A DNA stretch of 64,000 nucleotides from Streptomyces sp. MUM 178J (GCF_022414575.1 NZ_JADWYQ010000011.1:62001-126000), one strand, 5' to 3'. Shown: positions 44,772 through 53,819, counted from the stretch's first letter. Translations and numbers: made by a program. The notes: a model not told the origin generated them from the letters alone.

Positions 44772-45152
44772 ATGCAGCGAGGCAGCAACCGGCTCAGCGC
44801 CCACAAGGACGACGAGATGAAGCATGAGCTGCAGGGCCTGCTCCGTTCCGGCCACCCCACCCGTGCGGAGGAGTGGCACGATGTGGAGCCCGCCGCCGAC
44901 GACGACCCCGACATCGCGTCCGGCCCCATCGGGGCGTGGGAGTTCCTGCAGCCCGCGCACACGCTGGAGACCGAGCTGGGACGGCACCTCGGGCGCACGG
45001 CGTTCCCGGCGACCCGTGTCGACCTCGTGCGGATGCTCACCGAGAGGCACGCCCCCGACCGGCTGATACGCATGGTGAACGCGCTCCCGGCGCAGGGGTC
45101 GTATGCGAGCGCGGCGGAGATCATCAGGACGCTCGCGCGACAGTCGCGCTAG
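44772..45152 (+). CDS. DUF2795 domain protein, stress-type
   Basis: This 126-residue hydrophilic protein has a DUF2795 domain in its C-terminal half (AFPATRVDLVRMLTERHAPD). The N-terminus is acidic and disordered. Function is unknown; related genes often belong to general-stress regulons, which fits the SigB-type promoter here. GGAGGG precedes ATG 44772. A GC-rich repeat (copy D) follows the stop. Confidence 0.82.
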   Translation: MQRGSNRLSAHKDDEMKHELQGLLRSGHPTRAEEWHDVEPAADDDPDIASGPIGAWEFLQPAHTLETELGRHLGRTAFPATRVDLVRMLTERHAPDRLIRMVNALPAQGSYASAAEIIRTLARQSR

Positions 45153-45159
45153 CGCGGAC

Positions 45160-45330
45160 GTTTCCCGGACCCGGGGCTGGGCCCCAGGCCCCGTTTCCGG
45201 GGGCTCTGCGTTTCCGGGGGCTCTGCCCCAGACCCCGCGCCTCAGCTGCCGGCGAGGCTTGAAGCAAGGCTCCGCCCCCGGACTCCCGCGCCTCAGCCGC
45301 CGGCGAGGCCGGCGCCAAGCCCACGGCCGC
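45160..45330. repeat. palindromic repeat element, copy D (diverged)
   Basis: This 180-bp spacer between convergent genes carries GGGGCTCTGCCCC and CCCCGCGCCTCAG blocks like the left parts of copies A and C, a duplicated GTTTCCGGGGGCTCTG segment, and GCCGGCGAGGC twice. It lacks the GAGGACACGGCCGAAGG core, so it is a diverged or partial member. Confidence 0.5.
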
Positions 45331-45333
45331 CCG

Positions 45334-45729
45334 TCAGCCGACCGGCTGCGCACCCCCCGACTCCAGCCTGAGCTGGACGTCCTTCTCCTGGTCGCCTGCG
45401 GCCATGCCCTCGTCGGTCACCCGGAACGCCGAGTCCAGCGCCTCACGCAGCCGGTCCACCGCCCAGTAGCCGCCCTGGACCTCGGCCGTCACCGCCGCGT
45501 GCAGCGGCTCCGGGCCCGGGGACGGACCGGGCGAGATGGGCGGCACCACCTCGAAGGTGCCGGTCCAGACCGTCGGATGCCCCTCGACTATGTCCTGCGG
45601 GATGTCGTCGTCCGCCCGGTCCGAGGCGAAGTTCCGGCGCAGCACCTCGAAGACGACGCCGGCGTCCTCCTTGGTGCAGCCGCTGAGCGTGACGACGACC
45701 TCCGGTGCGAAATCGTGTGTGCTGATCAC
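45334..45729 (-). CDS. hypothetical protein
   Basis: This 131-residue acidic protein starts MISTHDFAPEVVVTLSGCTK. A predicted alpha/beta core (VVFEVLRRNFASDR, TFEVVPP, AVTAEVQGGYWAVDRLREAL) is followed by an acidic C-terminus. I recognise no family. GTG 45729 is preceded by GGAAG. It lies divergent from the NDH-2 gene with a 176-bp spacer. Confidence 0.65.
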   Translation of the reverse strand: MISTHDFAPEVVVTLSGCTKEDAGVVFEVLRRNFASDRADDDIPQDIVEGHPTVWTGTFEVVPPISPGPSPGPEPLHAAVTAEVQGGYWAVDRLREALDSAFRVTDEGMAAGDQEKDVQLRLESGGAQPVG

Positions 45730-45905
45730 TGCACTTCCTTCCTTCCGTCTCCAGCCTCGCCCTGTGCCCGCGCCTTGGCGAGCCGAGCAGGGGGCCGTAC
45801 GGAGCTGTTTGGGCGGCGCGCTCCTGGGCACGCGGACAGCCCAATCCCCCGACGCGTACCAACGCGCACTCATACGGACCCATCCGTCACAGCCGGGAGT
45901 CACTG

Positions 45906-47255
45906 GTGAGCAGAGCGCACACCGCCCGAGCACGCATCGTCATCGTGGGAGCCGGATTCGCCGGCTACCAGGCCGCTCGCACGCTCTCCCGCCGGATGCG
46001 GGACCGCGCCGACGTCATCCTGCTCAACCCCACCGACTACTTCCTCTATCTGCCGCTGCTGCCGCAGACGGCGGCGGGGATCCTGGAGCCCCGCCGCATC
46101 ACCGTGTCCCTGACCGGCACTCTCCCGCGCGTGCGCCTCGTCCTCGGCGAGGCGACCCGCATCGACCTCGACGCACGGCGGGTGCACTACACCGGGCCCG
46201 AGGGCGCCCACGGAGAGCTGGCGTACGAGCGTCTCGTGCTCGCCGTCGGCAGCGTCAACAAGCTGCTGCCCGTCCCCGGCGTCGCCGCCCGCGCACACGG
46301 CTTCCGAGGTCTGCCGGAGGCCCTCTACCTGCGCGACCATCTGACCCGGCAGATGGAGCTCTCCCAGTCGGCGGAGCCTCAGGAGGCCGCGGCACGCCGC
46401 ACCTTCGTCGTCGCGGGCGCGGGGTACACCGGAACCGAGGTGGCCGCCCAGGGCCGGCTGTTCACCGAGGCGCTGGCCCGCACCCGGCGTGACCTGCCCG
46501 GCGGCATCCGGCGGCCGCCGCGCTGGCTGCTCCTGGACATCGCCCCGCGGGTGCTCCCGGGGCTCGACCGCAGACTCTCCGACACCGCGGACCGCGTTCT
46601 GCGGATGCGGGGCGTCGAGGTGCGCACCGGGACGTCGGTGCAGGAGGCCACACCGGCCGGGGTGCGGCTGGACGACGGCGAGTTTGTGCCGACCCGCACC
46701 CTGGTGTGGTGTGTGGGGGTGCGGCCGGACCCGCTGGTCTCCGAGCTGGGGCTGCCCGTCGAACAGGGCCGGCTGCTCGTCGACGCGCGGCTGAATGTGC
46801 CGGGTCACCCCGAGGTGTTCGCCTGCGGCGACGCGGCGGCCGTGCCGGACCTGACCAGGCCGGGGGAGTACACGCCGATGACGGCGCAGCACGCCGCCCG
46901 GCAGGGCAGGGCCGCGGCCGGGAACGTGGCCGCCTCCCTAGGGCGGGGCACGCCCCGCCCTTACTGCCATCACGACCTCGGCTTCCTCGTCGATCTGGGT
47001 GGGGCGCAGGCCGCCGCCAACCCGCTGGGGGTGCCGCTGTCCGGCGTGCTCGCCTCAGCCGTCACGCGCGGCTACCACCTGGCTGCCATGCCGGGCAATC
47101 GGGTGCGGGTCGCCGCCGACTGGGCGCTGGACGCTCTGCTGCCCCGGCAGGCCGTGCAGCTCGGCCTCGTACGGTCCTGGGCCGTCCCGCTGGACACCGC
47201 TTCCCCCGAGTCGGTGCACACCCCCGGCCCGCCCTGCTCACCCGAGTCCGCGTGA
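45906..47255 (+). CDS. type II NADH dehydrogenase-like FAD oxidoreductase
   Basis: This 449-residue flavoprotein has an N-terminal FAD motif VIVGAGFAGYQAA, a middle NAD motif VVAGAGYTGTEVAA, and FACGDAAAVPD at the second FAD site, the NDH-2 pattern. It likely passes electrons from NAD(P)H to quinone at the inner face of the membrane. GTG 45906 follows GGGAG. Relatives include carotenoid-related and other NDH-2-like enzymes, so the acceptor is not certain. Confidence 0.88.
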   Translation: MSRAHTARARIVIVGAGFAGYQAARTLSRRMRDRADVILLNPTDYFLYLPLLPQTAAGILEPRRITVSLTGTLPRVRLVLGEATRIDLDARRVHYTGPEGAHGELAYERLVLAVGSVNKLLPVPGVAARAHGFRGLPEALYLRDHLTRQMELSQSAEPQEAAARRTFVVAGAGYTGTEVAAQGRLFTEALARTRRDLPGGIRRPPRWLLLDIAPRVLPGLDRRLSDTADRVLRMRGVEVRTGTSVQEATPAGVRLDDGEFVPTRTLVWCVGVRPDPLVSELGLPVEQGRLLVDARLNVPGHPEVFACGDAAAVPDLTRPGEYTPMTAQHAARQGRAAAGNVAASLGRGTPRPYCHHDLGFLVDLGGAQAAANPLGVPLSGVLASAVTRGYHLAAMPGNRVRVAADWALDALLPRQAVQLGLVRSWAVPLDTASPESVHTPGPPCSPESA

Positions 47256-47311
47256 GGCCCCTGGCCCCCAGCCCCCGGACGAAGGCCATCGGACGCAGCT
47301 CAAGGAGTGAC

Positions 47312-49192
47312 ATGACCGCCACCGACCCGCGCGACCGCGGCGCCGCCGCCCACGCGCTCGATCTGACCGAGCTGGCCCAGCAGCTCCGGGTGGACGCCGT
47401 CCGCGTCGCCGACCTGGCCGGCTCGGGCCACCCCACGTCGTCGATGTCCGCGGCGGACCTCGTCGCCGTGCTGCTGGCGCACCATCTGCGCTATGACTTC
47501 AACCGCCCCGACCATCCGGGAAACGACCGGCTGATCTTCTCCAAGGGGCATGCCTCACCGCTGCTGTACGCCATGTACCGGGCGGTGGGCGCGGTCGGCG
47601 AGGAGGAACTGCGCAGCTACCGCGAGCACGGCAGCAGGCTGGAGGGCCACCCCACGCCCCGGTTGCCGTGGGTGGACGTGGCCACCGGGTCGCTCGGCCA
47701 GGGGTTGCCGGTGGCCGTCGGCATGGCGCTCGCCGCCCAGCGCCTGGAGAAGGTCCCCTACCGGGTGTGGGTGCTGTCCGGCGACAGCGAGATGACGGAG
47801 GGGTCCGTCTGGGAGGCCGTCGAGTACGCGGGCGCGGAGCATCTGGACGCGCTCACCCTGATCGTCGACGTGAACCGGCTGGGCCAGCGCGGCCCCACCC
47901 GCCACCAGCACGACCTGGACGCCTACGCCCGGCGGCTGAGGGCCTTCGACTGGCACACCGTCGAAGTCGACGGCCACGACGTGACGGCGGTGGACCACGC
48001 CTTCGAAGAGGCCCGCGCCACCGGGGGGCGGCCGACCGCGATTCTGGCCGCCACCCGGAAGGGCCGCGGGGTGGCGGCCGTCGAGGACCGCGAGGGCATG
48101 CACGGCAAGCCCCTCGAGGACGCCGGCTCCGCCATCGCCGAACTGGGCGGACGCCGTTCGCTGCGGGTCGAGACCGCCGCGCCCCCGGCCGTGCCCGCCA
48201 CGGCGCCCACCGCCCCCCGGGAGCCGGAGCTGCCCCGTTACGAGGTCGGGGACAAGGTCGCCACCCGTGACGCGTACGGCAAGGCGCTCGCCGCCCTCGG
48301 CGCCGTACGGCATGACATGGTGGTCCTGGACGGCGAGGTCAGCGACTCCACACGCACCCAGTTCTTCGCCGAGGAGCACCCCGACCGCTTCTTCGAGTGC
48401 TATATCGCCGAGCAGCAGCTGGCGGCGGCCGCCGTCGGGCTGCAGGCGCGCGGATTCCTGCCGTACGCCTCCTCGTTCGCGGCCTTCCTCACTCGGGCCC
48501 ACGACTTCATCCGGATGGCGGCCATCGGACGGGCCTCGCTCTGTCTGGTGGGCTCTCACGCGGGCGTGGCGATAGGCAAGGACGGGCCCTCCCAGATGGG
48601 GCTCGAAGACCTCGCGATGTTCCGGTCCGTGCACGGCAGCACGGTGCTTCAGCCGTGTGACGCCAACCAGACCGCCAGGCTCGTCGCGGCGATGGCGGAC
48701 CTCGACGGCATCCGCTATCTGCGCACGATGCGCGGCGGGACCCCGGTGCTCTACGGCCCCGACGAGCAGTTCCCCATCGGGGGCAGCAAGGTGCTGCGGC
48801 ACTCCCGGGCGGACCGGGTGACGCTCGTCGGGGCGGGCGTCACGGTTCACGAGTGCCTCAAGGCCGCCGACCGGCTGGGCGAGGCCGGGATCCCCGTGCG
48901 GGTCGTCGACCTCTACTCGGTCAAGCCGGCCGACGCGGCCGCCCTGCACGCCGCAGCGTCCGACACGGGCTGCCTGGTGACCGTGGAGGACCACCGGCCC
49001 GAAGGCGGCGTCGGCGACGCCGTCGCCGAGGTCTTCTCCGACGGGAGGCCCATGCCGCGGCTGGTGCGGCTCGGCGTACGGCACATGCCCGCCTCGGCCA
49101 CGCCGGAGGAGCAGCTCAGGGAGGCCGGCATCGACGCGGACGCCGTCGCCGCCGCGGTCGAACTGCTCGTGGAGACGGCCGTGGTGCGCTGA
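47312..49192 (+). CDS. transketolase
   Basis: This 626-residue TPP enzyme has the cofactor motif GDSEMTEGSVWEA (residues about 156-168), N-terminal GSGHPTSSMSAADL, a central pyrimidine-binding domain with VLDGEVSDSTRT and FFECYIAEQQ, and a C-terminal transketolase domain. It moves two-carbon units in the pentose phosphate pathway. Length is slightly below that of housekeeping TktA, so it is probably a second copy. AAGGAG precedes the ATG. It lies between NDH-2 and a succinate-semialdehyde dehydrogenase on the same strand. Confidence 0.93.
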   Translation: MTATDPRDRGAAAHALDLTELAQQLRVDAVRVADLAGSGHPTSSMSAADLVAVLLAHHLRYDFNRPDHPGNDRLIFSKGHASPLLYAMYRAVGAVGEEELRSYREHGSRLEGHPTPRLPWVDVATGSLGQGLPVAVGMALAAQRLEKVPYRVWVLSGDSEMTEGSVWEAVEYAGAEHLDALTLIVDVNRLGQRGPTRHQHDLDAYARRLRAFDWHTVEVDGHDVTAVDHAFEEARATGGRPTAILAATRKGRGVAAVEDREGMHGKPLEDAGSAIAELGGRRSLRVETAAPPAVPATAPTAPREPELPRYEVGDKVATRDAYGKALAALGAVRHDMVVLDGEVSDSTRTQFFAEEHPDRFFECYIAEQQLAAAAVGLQARGFLPYASSFAAFLTRAHDFIRMAAIGRASLCLVGSHAGVAIGKDGPSQMGLEDLAMFRSVHGSTVLQPCDANQTARLVAAMADLDGIRYLRTMRGGTPVLYGPDEQFPIGGSKVLRHSRADRVTLVGAGVTVHECLKAADRLGEAGIPVRVVDLYSVKPADAAALHAAASDTGCLVTVEDHRPEGGVGDAVAEVFSDGRPMPRLVRLGVRHMPASATPEEQLREAGIDADAVAAAVELLVETAVVR

Positions 49193-49286
49193 GCAACCGC
49201 CCCCTTCATGCGGCCGCGCCGCCGTGTTGCGGGTGCGCCCGCGTCACGCGAGGGTCGCCGTATCGGCGCCGAGGAGGCTTGAGGCC

Positions 49287-50687
49287 ATGCCCATCGCAAC
49301 CGTGAACCCCGCCACCGGGGAAACCCTCAAGACGTTCCGGGAGCATGGACCGGAGGAGATCGAAAGCCGGGTGGCGGCCGCTGCCGCGGCGTTCGAGGGC
49401 TACCGCGCCACTCCGATGGAGCAGCGCGCGAGGCTCCTCACCCAGGCGGCCGGTCTGCTGGACGCCGACCGGGAGGGCGTCGCCCGGCTGATGACCGCCG
49501 AGATGGGCAAGCCCGTGACGGCTGCCCGCGCCGAGGCGGCCAAGTGCGCGAAGGCGATGCGCTGGTACGCGGGCAGGGCGGCGGATCTGCTGGCCGACGA
49601 GCATCCGCATGAGAGCGACGTCAAGGACTCCGGGGCCTCCGGGGCCGTGGTGCGCTACCGGCCGTTGGGCGTGATCCTCGCCGTCATGCCGTGGAACTTC
49701 CCGCTGTGGCAGGTCGTGCGGTTCGCCGCGCCGGCCCTCATGGCGGGCAACACCGGACTCCTCAAGCATGCCTCCAACGTGCCGCAGACCGCTCTGTATC
49801 TGGAGGAGCTGTTCCGGCGTGCGGGCTTTCCCGAAGGCTGCTTCCAGACGCTGCTGGTGGGCTCCGGCGCCGTGGAGGGCGTTCTGCGCGACGACCGGGT
49901 GGCCGCCGCCACCCTCACCGGCAGCGAGCCGGCCGGCCGCTCCGTCGCCGCGATCGCCGGCGACGAGGTGAAGAAGACGGTACTGGAGCTGGGTGGTTCG
50001 GACCCCTTCGTGGTGCTGCCGTCCGCGGACCTCGACAAGGCGGCGAGCACGGCGGTGACCGCCCGGGTGCAGAACAACGGCCAGTCCTGCATCGCCGCCA
50101 AACGGTTCATCGTGCACACCGACGTGTACGACGCCTTCGCGGAGCGGTTCACCGCCGGCATGCGTGCGCTGGAGGTCGGCGACCCCCTCGACGACGCCAC
50201 CGACGTCGGCCCGCTGGCCACCGAGAAGGGCCGCGCCGATCTGGAGGAGCTGGTGGACGACGCGCTGCGCGGCGGGGCTGCTGCCCTGTGCGGCGCATCG
50301 CGGCCCGCGGGCCGCGATGCCGGCTGGTACTACGAGCCGACCGTGCTGTCCGGCATCACCCCGGAGATGCGGATCCACCGCGAGGAGGCCTTCGGCCCGG
50401 TGGCCGCCCTCTACCGGGCCGCAGACCTCGACGAGGCGCTCGCCGTCGCCAACGACAGCCCCTTCGGGCTGAGCTCCAACGTCTGGACGCGGGACGAGGA
50501 CGAGATCCGGCGCTGTGCCCGGGACCTGGAGGCGGGCGGCGTCTTCTTCAACGGCATGACGGCCTCGCACCCGGCGTTCCCCTTCGGCGGGGTGAAGCGC
50601 TCGGGGTACGGGCGTGAGCTGTCGGGTCACGGCATCCGCGAGTTCTGCAACATCACCACGGTCTGGTATGCGGCGGCCGGGGACTGA
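49287..50687 (+). CDS. NADP-type succinate-semialdehyde/aldehyde dehydrogenase
   Basis: This 466-residue aldehyde dehydrogenase has the cofactor-binding MPWNFPLWQV, catalytic Glu in LELGGSDPF, and catalytic Cys in NNGQSCIAAKRF. It resembles the succinate-semialdehyde dehydrogenases that close the GABA shunt. GAGGAGG lies 10 bases before the ATG. The next gene, convergent, is the sigma factor. Confidence 0.92.
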   Translation: MPIATVNPATGETLKTFREHGPEEIESRVAAAAAAFEGYRATPMEQRARLLTQAAGLLDADREGVARLMTAEMGKPVTAARAEAAKCAKAMRWYAGRAADLLADEHPHESDVKDSGASGAVVRYRPLGVILAVMPWNFPLWQVVRFAAPALMAGNTGLLKHASNVPQTALYLEELFRRAGFPEGCFQTLLVGSGAVEGVLRDDRVAAATLTGSEPAGRSVAAIAGDEVKKTVLELGGSDPFVVLPSADLDKAASTAVTARVQNNGQSCIAAKRFIVHTDVYDAFAERFTAGMRALEVGDPLDDATDVGPLATEKGRADLEELVDDALRGGAAALCGASRPAGRDAGWYYEPTVLSGITPEMRIHREEAFGPVAALYRAADLDEALAVANDSPFGLSSNVWTRDEDEIRRCARDLEAGGVFFNGMTASHPAFPFGGVKRSGYGRELSGHGIREFCNITTVWYAAAGD

Positions 50688-50733
50688 TGGTTGAGGGCTG
50701 ACGGCCGGGGGTGCGCGGCGGGCGGCCGACCGC

Positions 50734-51660
50734 TCAGCCGGCCGCCCGGGCCTCGCGCCCCGTCTGCCCGTCCGCGGCGGCGTCGGAGTGCCCGCCGTTC
50801 GGCGAGGCGGCGCCCTCCGGGCACGGCGGTTGCGAGGGGCCGTCCTCCAGCAGCCCGGCCCGCAAGGTCGACAGGGTGCGCGCCAGCAGCCGCGACACAT
50901 GCATCTGCGACAGCCCCAGCCGCGCCCCGATCTCCGACTGCGTCAGCTCCTCGCCGAAGCGCATCGACAGGATGGCGCGGTCCCGCGGGGCCAGCCCGGC
51001 CACCAGCGGGCGCAGCGACTCCAGGCACTCGATGACGTCAAAGGCGTGGTCCTCCTCGCCCAGCCGGCGCTCCAGCGAACCGGGACAGGAGTCCTCGCTG
51101 CCGTCGGGCGCGTCCAGCGAGCGGACGACATACCCGTTGGCCGCCTGCTGGCCCTCCGCGACCGCCTCTTCGCTGATGCCCAGGTGGGCAGCCAGCTCCG
51201 CGGTCGTCGGCGGCCGTTCCAGACGCTGCTCCAGGGTGTCGTACGCCCTCGCGGTGTCGATGCGCAGCTCCTGCAGCCGTCGCGGTACGCGCACGGTCCA
51301 GCTCGCGTCGCGGAAGAACCGCTTGATCTCCCCGACGATGGTGGGCAGCGCGAACGAGGAGAAGGCGACCTCCCGGTCCACGTCGAACCGGTCGATGGCC
51401 TTGATCAGCCCAATGGTCCCCACCTGGATGATGTCCTCCAGCGGCTCGCTTCGGTGCCGGAACCGGGAAGCCGCATACCGCACCAGGGTGAGGTTCAGCT
51501 CGACGAGCGTGCCGCGCACATACGCATGCTCGGCCGTGCCGGGTTCCAGTGTGCGCAGCCGCTGGAACAGGCATGTGGACAGCGCCCGCGCGTCATCGGC
51601 GCTGGACGGGCGTACCGGGTCGGGACTCTCGGGTGGAGCTGCGAGCGCGCGGATGGCCAT
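50734..51660 (-). CDS. SigB/SigF-family RNA polymerase sigma factor
   Basis: This 308-residue sigma factor shows regions 2 (EDIIQVGTIGLIKAIDRFD), 3 (RVPRRLQELRIDTARAYDTL), and 4 (LTQSEIGARLGLSQMHVSRL) of the SigB/F/G group used for stress and sporulation control. Anti-sigma and anti-anti-sigma genes are not adjacent. GGAGGC precedes ATG 51660. Many small stress-type genes follow, and one nearby promoter matches the group's consensus. The C-terminal 25 residues are disordered. Confidence 0.93.
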   Translation of the reverse strand: MAIRALAAPPESPDPVRPSSADDARALSTCLFQRLRTLEPGTAEHAYVRGTLVELNLTLVRYAASRFRHRSEPLEDIIQVGTIGLIKAIDRFDVDREVAFSSFALPTIVGEIKRFFRDASWTVRVPRRLQELRIDTARAYDTLEQRLERPPTTAELAAHLGISEEAVAEGQQAANGYVVRSLDAPDGSEDSCPGSLERRLGEEDHAFDVIECLESLRPLVAGLAPRDRAILSMRFGEELTQSEIGARLGLSQMHVSRLLARTLSTLRAGLLEDGPSQPPCPEGAASPNGGHSDAAADGQTGREARAAG

Positions 51661-51798
51661 GGGGCGCCTCCGGGGGTGAAGGCAGATCAGGCCGGCGCTG
51701 CTGGCTGCAGCGGGACCGTCGCCAGAGCTTTCCCACCAGATTATTCCTTTTTGCCCGCCCGCATCGGCTGGGTAAAGAGCGACCGTCGGTCGTGTCGC

Positions 51799-52020
51799 TT
51801 ACCAGAGCTGCTCTCCTCGCGTGTCTCCCGGCATGTCTCCGGGCTCCTCCTGTGGGGTCGCGCGGAGCACCGCCTCGCTCCGCTCCCGCAGTTGCTCCGC
51901 GCGGTAGCGCAGCCGCTCGGCCTCCTGGGGGTCGATGGACTGGCGCGCCCGCTGGAACAGCCGCTCTGCCTTGTCGCGCTCACGCTCCGCCTGGACGCGG
52001 ACTTCTCGGGGATCGCTCAT
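51799..52020 (-). CDS. DUF6381-like small coiled-coil protein
   Basis: This 73-residue, highly charged protein (AERERDKAERLFQRARQSID...) is predicted to be one long helix or coiled coil, like Streptomyces DUF6381 proteins. Function is unknown. A 16-bp unit holding the ribosome site is duplicated directly upstream of ATG 52020, giving two AGGAGGG sites. It is transcribed toward the sigma-factor gene. Confidence 0.72.
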   Translation of the reverse strand: MSDPREVRVQAERERDKAERLFQRARQSIDPQEAERLRYRAEQLRERSEAVLRATPQEEPGDMPGDTRGEQLW

Positions 52021-52021
52021 G

Positions 52022-52056
52022 ACGCCCTCCTGCGTGCCGCCCTCCTGCGTGCCGCC
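52022..52056. repeat. duplicated 16-bp ribosome-binding-site repeat
   Basis: On the minus strand GGCACGCAGGAGGGCG occurs twice in a row immediately before ATG 52020, so the gene has two Shine-Dalgarno sequences, one at normal spacing and one 16 bp further away. Confidence 0.85.
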
Positions 52057-52229
52057 GGGCTGCGGCACTGAGCGGATGCCCACGACGCAAACTCGACAAA
52101 CACCCACTGACCTCCTCGAATGCGTAATATCCAAACAACTAAAGGGTATTGCGCAATGTGCCGAATTGCGGACAGAGGGTGACCGGCGCAAGGTGGAGGA
52201 GCCAGCCTCCCTGTGAAAGGACCACACTG

Positions 52230-52439
52230 ATGAGCAAGGCCCGAGCAAAGGCCAAACGGACCGGGCGCGCCGTGAAGGAGCCGTCCCGCGGCAGGCCGAT
52301 GGACGGCATGGGGGACGAGATGCACGACCAGACGCGCGCGGAGGCCCAGGACACCTCGGAACGGATGTCGGGCGAGTCCCGGCGCAAGGCCGGTGACAAG
52401 GCTCGCGGCCAGACGGGCAAGAGGCCGTCAGCACGGTAG
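52230..52439 (+). CDS. small hydrophilic protein, function unknown
   Basis: This 69-residue, very charged, Gly/Met/Asp-containing protein (MSKARAKAKRTGRAVKEPSR...) is probably disordered. It resembles small stress proteins in overall character only. AAAGGA precedes the ATG. A GGGTAT box lies at 52144-52149, a possible SigB-type -10 with no good -35. Confidence 0.6.
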   Translation: MSKARAKAKRTGRAVKEPSRGRPMDGMGDEMHDQTRAEAQDTSERMSGESRRKAGDKARGQTGKRPSAR

Positions 52440-52538
52440 CCCGGCGCAGAGCGGGCCGCGCACCTCACGGGCGCGGCCCGTTCGCCGGTGCCTGGGGGAG
52501 GGGGAGCAGTCATTGGGGTCACACGTCGGGAGGCGGCC

Positions 52539-52763
52539 GTGCTTCTGCCGGACAAGGCGCTGCTCAGCGCCCTGCTCCACCGGTACCGGGCGTGGGAGTG
52601 CCTGGCGGACGCCGAGCCGCGGGACCCGCACACGCGCCGCCGGCGGGACGATCTCGCCTACACGCTGTGCGTGCTGATGGGCTGCCGGACGCCCCAGGAG
52701 GCGGTCGCCGAGGCGGAGGCCTATCTGGGGGCGGCCCGCCCGCCCTCGTCGAGGTCGTTCTGA
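52539..52763 (+). CDS. DUF5133-like small protein
   Basis: This 74-residue helical protein (VLLPDKALLSALLHRYRAW) matches the start and length of the Streptomyces DUF5133 family, including LAYTLCVLMGCRTPQEA. Function is unknown. GTG 52539 has GGGAGG 5 nt upstream. It overlaps the convergent DUF6479-like gene by 43 bp, so antisense effects are possible. Confidence 0.8.
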   Translation: MLLPDKALLSALLHRYRAWECLADAEPRDPHTRRRRDDLAYTLCVLMGCRTPQEAVAEAEAYLGAARPPSSRSF

Positions 52764-53194
52764 GCGGCCCCGGACGCGGCCCCGGACGCAGTCTCGGGCG
52801 TCGCTCCCGATACGTCCCCGGACGTGGCTCCGGAGGCGGCGGGCGGCTTCTCCTCCCGCTCGGGCGGCAGGGCTTCCTCCGCCGGGTACGCCTCGTTGCC
52901 CGGCCCCCTCAGCTCGTAAGGGAACAGCCGGCGGTCGGACGGGAAGTCGGTGTGCTCGTGCGGCCCGGACTCCTCGATATGCGTCTGCTGAGGAGGGGGG
53001 TGGGGCTGCTGCTCGGGGGTCGGCGAGTCGGACTCCGTCTCCCTGCGTCTGCGATCCCACCACGTGGCGCCGGCCAGCAGAACGATCAGGACCAGCCCCA
53101 CGGCGAACGGAGCGATCCCGGACAGGAAGCCCTCGGCCGCCTGCTCGACGGCCGCGAGGTCCTCCACGCTGCTCGGTGTGCTCATCGTGCTCAT
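52721..53194 (-). CDS. DUF6479-like single-pass membrane protein
   Basis: This 157-residue protein has one hydrophobic helix (FLSGIAPFAVGLVLIVLLAG, residues about 20-40) followed by a long hydrophilic, acidic tail with LFPYELRGPGN, as in DUF6479 proteins. Function is unknown. ATG 53194 is chosen; ATG 53185 is possible. A palindromic GGGTACCC (53202-53209) just upstream contains a SigB-type -10 on this strand, though the -35 match is weak. Confidence 0.68.
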   Translation of the reverse strand: MSTMSTPSSVEDLAAVEQAAEGFLSGIAPFAVGLVLIVLLAGATWWDRRRRETESDSPTPEQQPHPPPQQTHIEESGPHEHTDFPSDRRLFPYELRGPGNEAYPAEEALPPEREEKPPAASGATSGDVSGATPETASGAASGAAQNDLDEGGRAAPR

Positions 53195-53201
53195 GCCCGC
53201 C

Positions 53202-53249
53202 GGGTACCCAACCGCGCCCTCGCCATGTTTTCGCCGAGGATGGGTACCC
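53202..53249. promoter_or_regulatory. two GGGTACCC boxes between divergent stress-type genes
   Basis: GGGTACCC lies at 53202-53209 and again at 53242-53249 in the 100-bp spacer between the DUF6479-like and DUF6328-like genes. Each reads GGGTAC on both strands, the SigB-group -10. The matching GNNT -35 is imperfect in both directions, so use is only probable. Confidence 0.45.
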
Positions 53250-53294
53250 GGCCGGCCGGCAGCCCCCGAGGAGTCTGAGGAGAGGACCGCTGTG

Positions 53295-53819
53295 ATGCCG
53301 CAGGCGAGCAGGCCGGGCCCGCTGAGCAGGGGTCGGCACGAGACGCCGGAGGAGCGTGCCGACCGCCTGTGGCTCGAACTCCTGCAGGAGTTGCGCGTCG
53401 TCCAGACCGGTGTGCAGATCCTCTTCGGCTTTCTGCTCACCGTCGTGTTCAATCCGCGCTTCGCGGAGCTGAGCCAGGCCGACCGCACGATCTACGTCAT
53501 CACTGTCATGCTCGGGGCGGCGACCACCGGCATCCTCGTCGGCCCCGTCGCCTTCCACCGGCTGCTCACGGGCCGCAGGCTGAAGCCGCAGACCGTCGAA
53601 TGGGCCTCGCGGCTGGCCCTGGCCGGGCTGGTGATGCTCCTGTGCACGATGGCGTCGGCCCTGCTGCTGATCCTGCGGGTGGTGCTGGCCGACTCCCTAG
53701 CCGTATGGCTGGTCATGGCCATGGTGGCGTGGTTCGCCCTGTGCTGGTTCGCCCTCCCGGGGCTCGCCCTGCGGCGCGGCACCAGGGAGGCCCGTCCGGG
53801 CGATCGCGAGGAGAGGTGA
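53295..53819 (+). CDS. DUF6328-like membrane protein
   Basis: This 174-residue protein starts with a soluble segment (ETPEERADRLWLELLQELRV) and then has four hydrophobic helices, matching the Streptomyces DUF6328 family. Function is unknown. ATG 53295 is preceded by AGAGGA; GTG 53292 is an alternative. A GGGTAC box 48 bp upstream hints at SigB-type control. Confidence 0.82.
   Translation: MPQASRPGPLSRGRHETPEERADRLWLELLQELRVVQTGVQILFGFLLTVVFNPRFAELSQADRTIYVITVMLGAATTGILVGPVAFHRLLTGRRLKPQTVEWASRLALAGLVMLLCTMASALLLILRVVLADSLAVWLVMAMVAWFALCWFALPGLALRRGTREARPGDREER

Noticed and set aside
52144..52149. GGGTAT as a firm SigB promoter for the gene at 52230
   Set aside because: The nearest GNNT lies 18 bp away, outside the 14-16 bp range, so only a possible -10 was noted.
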